Position numbers and translations under genes: made by a program. A DNA stretch of 5,497 nucleotides. It comes from Deltaproteobacteria bacterium. Its GTDB lineage: Bacteria; Desulfobacterota; Desulfobulbia; Desulfobulbales; VMSU01. Position 1 is the stretch's first letter; every line of letters begins with the position of its first letter. Location of the stretch: positions 1 to 5,497 of the forward strand of contig JAJYJA010000161.1 in NCBI GenBank assembly GCA_021789795.1, written 5' to 3'. The notes under the pieces are model-generated. The model was not told the origin of the DNA. It did no database searches and saw nothing but the letters and a program-made list of their open reading frames with translations. Shown piece by piece: positions 1-4,384 of this stretch.

Positions 1-2
1 CG

Positions 3-32
3 ACGTTCTACAGGCGGGGAGTGACGGTGTGA
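3..32 (+). CDS. Possible last codons of a gene entering from the left
   Basis: One plus frame is open from the left edge and stops at TGA 30-32, reading TFYRRGVTV at its end. That stop overlaps the GTG start of the next gene in the four bases GTGA (29-32), the usual arrangement for translationally coupled genes. Nine codons are too few to identify a family or prove a gene. The position next to a probable tRNA attachment site makes an element gene, possibly an integrase, a reasonable guess, but the residues themselves do not show it. Confidence 0.25.
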   Translation, partial: TFYRRGVTV

Positions 33-349
33 GGAACGAGAAGGGGCAGGTGGGCAAGCCCCCTAGGTTAGCGATGCTGCGGAATGGCGTGACCGAATTG
101 GTGGAAGCTAAAAAATACGAAAGCCATCCGTTAAGTATTTCCGAGAAGATAACCAAGACCGTTGCCATCCTGGAGTCGGAAGGCAGGGAGAGGGAGGTGT
201 TGTCGGACTTGATCGATCTTCTCTACGAAAAGATCAGAGCGGGAAAAGACAAACTTTCTTTGCAGGGCAAAATCGATGAAATGGAGTCTAGGATTGCCGA
301 TCTTGAGCGGCAACTTATCGAACAAAACCGGGAACGGAAGTCTGCGTAA
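29..349 (+). CDS. Small hypothetical protein with a C-terminal coiled coil
   Basis: I do not recognise this 106-residue protein. It is hydrophilic, has no signal peptide or membrane segment, and no cysteines. Residues 80-100 show a clean heptad pattern (Ile82, Met85, Ile89, Leu92, Leu96) among charged residues, so a short coiled coil and self-association are likely. Residues 38-70 look helical and amphipathic. The chosen GTG start has GGAG at 18-21, seven bases upstream, and forms a GTGA overlap with a preceding frame. However, this frame is also open to the window edge, so the protein could start further left. Its base composition is visibly less GC-rich than pepA, folD and cooS, and it lies on the element side of a tRNA-Arg remnant, so horizontal acquisition is likely. 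A small accessory or regulatory protein of a mobile element is possible but unproven. Confidence 0.6.
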   Translation: MRNEKGQVGKPPRLAMLRNGVTELVEAKKYESHPLSISEKITKTVAILESEGREREVLSDLIDLLYEKIRAGKDKLSLQGKIDEMESRIADLERQLIEQNRERKSA

Positions 350-528
350 GACTCCCGCGATCACAGTGGCGGCGAAGTGAAGACGGGAAGATCGTGTGGC
401 CTTTCAAGAAGGGTTGAGGTAATATGCTCAGAAGATGAACGAAGTCGTGATGGAGCAAAAATGGAACAAATACCATCTCTGTCACCACACAAATAACATA
501 AAAACAATATATTGTAGCCCAGGCGCCA

Positions 529-579
529 CAGGATTCCTAATCCTGGTTTGCGCAGGTTCGATTCCTGCCGGGGGCACCA
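529..579 (+). tRNA. 3' part of tRNA-Arg(CCT), probably an attachment-site remnant
   Basis: The anticodon arm is perfect: stem CAGGA (529-533), loop TTCCTAA (534-540) with anticodon CCT at 536-538, and stem TCCTG (541-545). A six-base variable loop follows, then the T arm GCAGG-TTCGATT-CCTGC (552-568), the 3' acceptor strand CGGGGGC (569-575), A, and an encoded CCA (577-579). CCT reads AGG, hence arginine. No matching 5' half lies next to it: the bases before 529 contain neither GCCCCCG nor a foldable D arm, although TAGCCCAG at 515-522 resembles the start of one. The fragment therefore cannot make a functional tRNA alone. A 3' duplicate left by site-specific integration is the best reading; a decayed pseudogene is the alternative. 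Confidence 0.75.
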
Positions 580-588
580 ATAAAATCA

Positions 589-629
589 AGGGGTTAGCCA
601 GAATGTCAAGCTGGTAGCCCCTTTTTTTT
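589..629 (+). terminator. Intrinsic terminator after the tRNA-Arg remnant, possibly bidirectional
   Basis: AGGGGTTA and CCAG (589-601, with G597 bulged) pair with CTGG and TAGCCCCT (611-622) around a nine-base loop. The stem is about 12 base pairs with one G-T pair and runs into eight Ts (622-629). It lies ten bases after the CCA end, as expected for the original tRNA transcription unit. Read on the minus strand, the same hairpin is followed by TTGATTTTATT, so it could also end transcripts arriving from pepA. Confidence 0.85.
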
Positions 630-709
630 CAGCTTGCCGAGCCAGGCGCAGCTTGCACCGCGCCGATCTTGCTGACTCCGGCTATCCCCGGCCAATCCCT
701 GAGCGCCAG

Positions 710-758
710 GTAACTATCCAGCCGGTGCCAAGGCTGCGGCACTAAGCTGGATAGTTAC
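710..758. repeat. 49-base palindrome at the pepA 3' end, possible miniature insertion
   Basis: Outer arms GTAACTATCCAGC (710-722) and GCTGGATAGTTAC (746-758) are perfect 13-base inverted repeats. Inner arms GGTGCC (724-729) and GGCACT (738-743) pair with one G-T, around an eight-base loop. The palindrome is flanked by the direct repeat CGCCAG at 704-709 and 761-766, the right copy offset by two As, which resembles a target-site duplication. No T run follows on either strand, so it is not a standard intrinsic terminator. The right arm encodes the last residues of the aminopeptidase and the pepA stop lies in the inner structure. Confidence 0.6.
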
Positions 759-2244
759 AACGCCAGTTCCTTATCAGCTCCAGCAGTAACCGCACCCCGA
801 TCCCGGACGGGCCCTTGGGCACATATGCCTTCTCGGTGAAATTCCAGGCAGTGCCAGCGATATCCAGATGCGCCCAGGGAATCTCGCCCACGAACTCCTG
901 CAAAAAGACCCCGGCGGTGATGGTGCCCGCCCCCTGGTCTCCGACATTTTTCAGATCCGCCACCTTGGATTCGATCTGCTTGCGGTAGTCCTTGCCGAGC
1001 GGCAGACGCCAGACCGGCTCGCCGCTCTCCTGTCCAGCCCGGATGATTTGGGCAGCGAGCTTGTCGTCGTTGCTCATCAGTCCGGTGAGGTGATGGCCCA
1101 GCCCGACGATCACCGCCCCGGTCAGGGTGGCCAGGTCGATCACCGCCGCAGGCTTGAACTTCTTAATCCCGTAAGCCAAGGCGTCGGCCAGAATCAACCG
1201 CCCCTCGGCGTCGGTGCTGATGATCTCCACGGTCTTGCCGTTGTGCTGGGTGATGATATCGCCTGGTTTCAGGGCCCCGGGGCCGGGCATGTTGTCGGTG
1301 GCCGGGACGATGGCCACGACATCCAGGCCCCGGGGCCGCTCCTGGGCCATCGCCTCCAGACAGGCAAGCACCGCCGCACCGCCGCACATGTCGTATTTCA
1401 TCTCGTGCATATTGGCGCTGGGCTTAATCGAGATGCCGCCCGAATCGAAGGTCAACCCCTTGCCCACCAGCATCAGGGTGGGCACCCCCCTTTTGCCGGT
1501 GCGGTACTCGACGATCACCATCTGGGGCGGCTCGCTGGTTCCCTGATTGACCCCCAGGAGGCCGCCCATCTTCAGTTTGGCCAGTTCCGTCTTGCCCAAC
1601 ACCGTGCACTTAAGACCGTGGCGCCGGGCCAGTTCCTGACCATAGGCGGCAAAATCGGTGGGTGTCCAATGATTGGCGGGCTCGTTGGCCATGTCTCGGG
1701 CCCGGCAGGCGGCCAAGGCCCCGTTCAGGCCCAGGGCCGCGCCCTTACGCGCCGTCTTGAGCTCCTCGGCGATCAGTACCAGTTCCTCGATGGCCAGGGG
1801 GCGCTCCTCATCCTCGGTCACCGTCTTGTAGCGGTCGAAACGGTAGCTGCCCAGAATCAGACCCTCGGTCAAGGCCTGGGCCGTGGCCGAGGCTGGCAAG
1901 ACAAGTCCGGCGGGCAGAACCATCACCACCCGGCGCACCCGCTTCTTCTGACAGACCCCGGCCACCACGCCGCCGCACTTGCGCCACGATTCCTGGCTGG
2001 GGGCCTCCTTGCCTAGTCCCACCGCCAGCAGACGGCTCGCCTCCCCCTGCCCGGCAGGGGGATAAACGACCAGGGTCTGCCCCTCCTTGCCGGTAAAATC
2101 CCCTCCCGCCTGGGCCTGAGCCAGGACGTCGGCCAAGTGAGGATGAAGACAGGAAAGCGGCTCGCCCTCCGCCGCCTGTCTAAGAAAAAAGACCAAGAGA
2201 TCGGCCTTCACCCCCGCCACTGACTGCTTGACCGTAACCTTCAT
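742..2244 (-). CDS. pepA: Leucyl aminopeptidase (cytosol aminopeptidase, peptidase family M17)
   Basis: The 500-residue product is a two-metal cytoplasmic aminopeptidase that removes N-terminal residues, leucine preferentially, during peptide turnover; the family works as hexamers. The variable N-terminal domain spans about residues 1-165 and the catalytic domain 170-495. Visible active-site residues match E. coli PepA in order and spacing: Lys262 and Asp267 in GKGLTFDSGG, Lys274, Asp285 in YDMCGGAAV, then Asp345, Glu347 and Arg349 in STDAEGR, where NTDAEGR is more usual. LATLTGA (371-377) and WAHLDIAG (457-464) are also typical. The ATG at 2244 was chosen because AAAGGAG lies five bases upstream and the length fits the family; a TTG-started extension to 2340 reads through leader sequence. 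The C-terminal NYPA is encoded by an inverted-repeat arm, so the tail is probably not ancestral. Some M17 proteins also act as DNA-binding regulators; nothing here tests that. Confidence 0.95.
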   Translation of the reverse strand: MKVTVKQSVAGVKADLLVFFLRQAAEGEPLSCLHPHLADVLAQAQAGGDFTGKEGQTLVVYPPAGQGEASRLLAVGLGKEAPSQESWRKCGGVVAGVCQKKRVRRVVMVLPAGLVLPASATAQALTEGLILGSYRFDRYKTVTEDEERPLAIEELVLIAEELKTARKGAALGLNGALAACRARDMANEPANHWTPTDFAAYGQELARRHGLKCTVLGKTELAKLKMGGLLGVNQGTSEPPQMVIVEYRTGKRGVPTLMLVGKGLTFDSGGISIKPSANMHEMKYDMCGGAAVLACLEAMAQERPRGLDVVAIVPATDNMPGPGALKPGDIITQHNGKTVEIISTDAEGRLILADALAYGIKKFKPAAVIDLATLTGAVIVGLGHHLTGLMSNDDKLAAQIIRAGQESGEPVWRLPLGKDYRKQIESKVADLKNVGDQGAGTITAGVFLQEFVGEIPWAHLDIAGTAWNFTEKAYVPKGPSGIGVRLLLELIRNWRCNYPA

Positions 2245-2301
2245 GTGCTCTCCTTTGCAAAAATGGCAACAAGCAAAAAAAATCGCCTCGACCAGACAGT
2301 C

Positions 2302-2340
2302 GGGAGGGACAAGATAACCTAAGTCCTCCCGGCCAGGCAA
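2302..2340 (-). promoter_or_regulatory. Weak candidate promoter of pepA with an overlapping inverted repeat
   Basis: On the minus strand TTGCCT (2340-2335) and TATCTT (2316-2311) lie 18 bases apart, each matching four of six consensus bases. An inverted repeat, GGGAGGAC (2330-2323) and GTCCCTCCC (2310-2302), brackets the -10-like box with one bulged base. It could be an operator, or a leader hairpin if transcription starts further upstream. Eight Ts (2282-2275) lie between the repeat and the start codon. Confidence 0.3.
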
Positions 2341-2521
2341 GATGGCGTCGACAAAAGACCGCTCTCCTGCTTTGCTGGGCGGCTTGGCTCTTCAGGCCCT
2401 ACCGGGATGCAGGCTCACTCGCCAAACACACCCCCGCGCCTGGCCTATCGGCCATTTTGTTTAGCCACCGGCTACCTTTTGGCGAGGGCATCCAGGCAAG
2501 ACCAAGCTGTTAAGCGGACAC

Positions 2522-2584
2522 AAAAAAAGGCCGGCAGCAGGCCAACTAAGGCGCATGGCGCGCCGATGACCTGCCGCCGGCCTT
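2522..2584 (-). terminator. Intrinsic terminator of the triheme cytochrome gene
   Basis: Read on the minus strand, AAGGCCGGCGGCAGG (2584-2570) pairs with CCTGCTGCCGGCCTT (2541-2527) except for one A-C mismatch, and the stem runs directly into seven Ts (2528-2522). The 28-base loop contains a further self-complementary GGCGCGCC. It lies about 30 bases after the cytochrome stop codon and separates that transcript from pepA. Confidence 0.9.
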
Positions 2585-2614
2585 ACCTAAGGCCGGAATA
2601 ATTCCAGCTATGCC

Positions 2615-2947
2615 TTACTTCTTATGGCACTCGCTGCAACCGGTCGGGCCGGAGGGCTGACCCTTGGCCTTGGTGGCCTTGTGGCAATCGATGCACATCT
2701 TCATGGCGTCCTTCTTCTTCATCTTGCCCGAGGCAATATCCTTCTCAATGGAACCGGCCTCCTTGGCGAACATCTTGTGGCACAGGTTGCAGTCCTTCAG
2801 CTTCTCCTGGTGCAGCTTGTGGGGGAAGGTCACGTTGCCGGGCGCACCGCCCTTGAGCACGATGCTTTCGGCCCCGGCGGCGAAGGCTACGCCGGCGAAG
2901 GCCAAGGAAAGAACTGAACATCCAACGACAATTGCTTTTTTCACCAT
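2615..2947 (-). CDS. Periplasmic triheme cytochrome c7 (PpcA-like)
   Basis: The 110-residue precursor has a signal peptide: Lys3-Lys4, a hydrophobic core to about residue 20, then AFA at 21-23, with cleavage after residue 23 or 26. The mature part has three CXXCH sites (Cys53-His57, Cys85-His89, Cys104-His108) and FPHKLHQ (41-47) supplying His43 and His46. SIVLK, the FPHK.HQ motif and the CHKK ending closely resemble Geobacter PpcA-type c7 cytochromes, which carry electrons across the periplasm. Only five histidines exist for three hemes. The position corresponding to the distal histidine of the last heme in PpcA falls in IASGKM, which has none; Met76, Met82 and Met84 are candidate replacements. 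The ATG at 2947 was chosen for AGGAG seven bases upstream and the signal peptide; a longer TTG start at 3034 would hide the signal. The gene stands alone with its own terminator. VVGC at 7-10 weakly resembles a lipobox but the preceding hydrophobic stretch is too short. Confidence 0.93.
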   Translation of the reverse strand: MVKKAIVVGCSVLSLAFAGVAFAAGAESIVLKGGAPGNVTFPHKLHQEKLKDCNLCHKMFAKEAGSIEKDIASGKMKKKDAMKMCIDCHKATKAKGQPSGPTGCSECHKK

Positions 2948-2980
2948 GGTCTTTCTCCTCTCTTTAAGAAGGGTTTGTTT

Positions 2981-3002
2981 GCCGCCGGTACCAGCCGGCG
3001 GC
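2981..3002 (-). promoter_or_regulatory. GC-rich hairpin in the cytochrome 5' leader
   Basis: GCCGCCGG (2981-2988) and CCGGCGGC (2995-3002) form a perfect eight-base-pair stem with a six-base loop, 33 bases upstream of the start codon and clear of the AGGAG site. No T run follows in the minus direction, so termination is unlikely. Transcript stabilisation or a folded leader is possible. Confidence 0.4.
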
Positions 3003-3058
3003 TCCTTGACCAGTCGGGAGGCAACTAGCGCCAACCCCGGCTGATGAAATTCAATCCT

Positions 3059-3087
3059 TTTTTAAATGTTCTCCAGCATTATTGCAA
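3059..3087 (-). promoter_or_regulatory. Candidate promoter of the cytochrome gene
   Basis: On the minus strand TTGCAA (3087-3082) and TAAAAA (3064-3059) are spaced by 17 bases. The -35 match is good and the -10 match is weak. The implied leader is about 105 bases and includes the hairpin at 2981-3002. Confidence 0.35.
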
Positions 3088-3213
3088 GGTCAGATTAAAC
3101 GGATTTGGTAAAATTTTCAGGATCGGTCTTTTCCAGACTGGACCGCGGCGAAGACGACCGGCAAGCCAACGGCCAGGCTCATTATTGCCGCCCACATTTC
3201 GTACAACTACCTA

Positions 3214-3242
3214 TTGATAAGCCATTTGCGATACGTTATATT
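3214..3242 (+). promoter_or_regulatory. Sigma70-type promoter of folD
   Basis: TTGATA (3214-3219) and TATATT (3237-3242) are separated by exactly 17 bases, a near-consensus pair and the best promoter in the window. Transcription would begin near 3249, giving a leader of roughly 110 bases before folD. It probably also feeds cooS, since no terminator is visible after folD. Confidence 0.6.
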
Positions 3243-3288
3243 TTTTCCCCGGTTGCCTAACTTTCGCCTACTTCGGAGTCATTGTTTA

Positions 3289-3354
3289 CGCGGCCTTCCC
3301 TGAATTTTAAGGATGTGCCGCGTTGCCATATTTCCCCCCTTCCTTAAAAAAGGA
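3289..3354 (+). promoter_or_regulatory. Two hairpins in the folD leader, the second covering the ribosome binding site
   Basis: CGCGG-CCTT (3289-3297) can pair with AAGG (3309-3312) and CCGCG (3318-3322), with a five-base bulge. Nearer the gene TCCTT (3341-3345) pairs with AAGGA (3350-3354) around AAAA, which would bury most of the AGGAG ribosome binding site (3351-3355). The second stem is only five base pairs, so it may modulate rather than block translation. I see no conserved core of the ZTP or tetrahydrofolate riboswitches. Confidence 0.3.
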
Positions 3355-3361
3355 GCAGATG

Positions 3362-4249
3362 ATGAGCGCTAAAATTTTAAGCGGCACGGAAACCGCCAAG
3401 GCCATCCGTCAGGAACTGGCCCAGGAGGTGGCCGAACTGAAGGCCAAGCACAACGTGGTTCCCGGCCTGGTCACCATCCTGGTGGGCGAGGACCCAGCCT
3501 CCCAGTCCTACGTCACCGCCAAGAACAAGACCGCCAAGGAGCTGGGCATCTACTCCGAACAGATCAGCCTGCCCGCCACCACCAACGAGGCCGATTTGCT
3601 GGCGTTGGTAAACAAGTGCAACCAAGACCCAAAGATCAACGGCATTCTGGTGCAGTTACCCCTGCCCAAGCATATCAACGAGGCCCGGGTGCTCTACACC
3701 ATCGACCCCAACAAGGATGTGGACGGCTTCCATCCGGTCAACGTCGGCAAGATGATGCTGGGGGAGCAGTGCTTCCTGCCCTGCACCCCCCACGGCATCC
3801 TAGAGCTGCTCACCCGCGGCGGGGTTAACACCAAGGGCGCCGAGGTGGTGGTGGTCGGCCGCAGCAACATCGTGGGCAAGCCGATCGCCAACCTCATGCT
3901 CCAGAAGCGTCCGGCGGGCGACGCCACGGTCACCATCTGCCACACCCGCACCAAGGACATGGCGGCCCACACCCGGCGGGCGGACATCATCATCGCCGCG
4001 GTCGGGGTGCCGAAATTGATCACCGCCGACATGGTCAAGGAGGGCGTGGCGGTGATCGACGTGGGGGTCAACCGGATCGGCATGACCGAGTCCGGCAAGG
4101 CGATTCTGGCCGGCGACGTGGACTTCGAGGCGGTGAAGGAGAAGGCCTCCTGCATCACCCCGGTGCCGGGCGGGGTGGGCCCCATGACCATCACCATGCT
4201 GATGAAGAACACCGTCCAGTCGGCCAAGATGGCGGCGGGACTGATTTAG
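3362..4249 (+). CDS. folD: Bifunctional methylenetetrahydrofolate dehydrogenase / methenyltetrahydrofolate cyclohydrolase
   Basis: FolD oxidises 5,10-methylene-tetrahydrofolate to the methenyl form with NAD(P)+ and hydrolyses that to 10-formyl-tetrahydrofolate; both steps reverse in the Wood-Ljungdahl methyl branch. The 295 residues match the family length. Catalytic residues align with E. coli FolD: Tyr50 and Lys54 in SYVTAKNKTAKELG, Gln98 in VQLPLP, and Asp121 in KDVDGFHP. The C-terminal nucleotide-binding half has VVVGRSNIVGKP, VIDVGVNR and PVPGGVGPMT. Two ATGs are adjacent (3359 and 3362); the second was chosen because AGGAG at 3351-3355 lies six bases from it but only three from the first. 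A TTG-started extension to 3323 would run through the ribosome binding site. It precedes cooS by 135 bases in the same direction, consistent with one-carbon metabolism genes grouped together. Confidence 0.96.
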   Translation: MSAKILSGTETAKAIRQELAQEVAELKAKHNVVPGLVTILVGEDPASQSYVTAKNKTAKELGIYSEQISLPATTNEADLLALVNKCNQDPKINGILVQLPLPKHINEARVLYTIDPNKDVDGFHPVNVGKMMLGEQCFLPCTPHGILELLTRGGVNTKGAEVVVVGRSNIVGKPIANLMLQKRPAGDATVTICHTRTKDMAAHTRRADIIIAAVGVPKLITADMVKEGVAVIDVGVNRIGMTESGKAILAGDVDFEAVKEKASCITPVPGGVGPMTITMLMKNTVQSAKMAAGLI

Positions 4250-4267
4250 TTAAGTTTGGCTTGGCCG

Positions 4268-4370
4268 GTAGGCGGTTTAAGGCTATCGCAACTGCGGGGA
4301 ACGCAAAAGCGCCACCTTAACGACCTACGACCTAAACGCCTACAGCCTAACCAACCTACAGCCTAACAAG
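4268..4370 (+). repeat. CCTA-type tandem repeats and long hairpin in the folD-cooS spacer
   Basis: Three degenerate units of 15-16 bases lie in tandem at 4324-4338, 4339-4354 and 4355-4370; the last two share their first 13 bases (CCTACAGCCTAAC). CCTA occurs six times at intervals of seven to nine bases. Upstream, GTAGG-CG and TTAAGG (4268-4282) can pair with CCTTAA-CG and CCTAC (4315-4328), about 13 base pairs. The same arm can alternatively pair, with bulges, to 4331-4343. The structure lies in the cooS leader or the folD-cooS intercistronic RNA. A regulatory role is possible, but decayed repeat DNA is equally consistent. Confidence 0.5.
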
Positions 4371-4384
4371 AGGAACCTGTCAAG

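Larger units (their letters stand above)
1..528. mobile_element. Probable end of an integrated element abutting a tRNA-Arg remnant
   Basis: This is inferred, not shown by a recombinase gene. The stretch has lower GC than the chromosome to its right, carries an unrecognised small gene, and contains an AT-rich tract at about 470-513. It ends where the 3' part of tRNA-Arg(CCT) begins. Integrases that use tRNA genes typically leave the intact tRNA at one end of the element and a 3' duplicate at the other. Because the terminator follows the fragment seen here, this would be the distal end, with the intact tRNA at the other end, left of the window. Bases 350-528 hold no convincing gene. Confidence 0.35.
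2245..2614. other. Intergenic region between the cytochrome and pepA, no gene seen
   Basis: The 370 bases between the two minus-strand genes hold the pepA leader and candidate promoter (2245-2340), an unremarkable stretch (about 2341-2520), and the cytochrome terminator (2522-2584). A 64-codon plus-strand frame at 2407-2601 reads straight through that terminator hairpin and has no ribosome binding site or recognisable motif, so I do not call it. Confidence 0.6.
2948..3361. other. Divergent regulatory region between the cytochrome gene and folD
   Basis: These 414 bases separate genes transcribed away from each other. They hold the cytochrome leader and candidate promoter, the folD promoter and its structured leader. 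The middle (about 3120-3200) has no assigned role; a 26-codon minus-strand frame there (3117-3197) encodes a hydrophobic peptide but lacks a convincing ribosome binding site. Confidence 0.6.

Noticed and set aside
58..64. GCCCCCT as the missing 5' acceptor strand of the tRNA-Arg
   Set aside because: It matches six of seven bases but lies about 470 bases upstream inside a coding frame, with no D arm. Both anticodon stem halves are adjacent at 529-545, which also argues against an anticodon-loop intron.
435..617. 60-codon plus-strand frame across the tRNA fragment
   Set aside because: It runs through the tRNA anticodon and T arms and into the terminator hairpin, so the DNA is explained by RNA structure; no ribosome binding site suits it.
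630..656. Direct repeat CAGCTTGC at 630-637 and 649-656
   Set aside because: Eight bases in a short GC-rich stretch with no associated structure or gene; chance is sufficient.
868..2016. Long plus-strand open frame (382 codons) opposite pepA
   Set aside because: It lies wholly antisense to a gene with all M17 catalytic residues. Its proline-, glycine-, histidine- and glutamine-rich translation is typical of a GC-rich shadow frame.
2407..2601. 64-codon plus-strand frame between pepA and the cytochrome
   Set aside because: It reads through the cytochrome terminator hairpin, has no good ribosome binding site and no recognisable motif.
3010..3040. Sigma54-like TTGGCGC...TTGCC on the minus strand upstream of the cytochrome
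   Set aside because: The GG and GC elements are separated by eight bases instead of the required ten.
3243..3361. ZTP or tetrahydrofolate riboswitch upstream of folD
   Set aside because: I looked for the conserved core motifs of both classes and did not find them; only generic hairpins are present.
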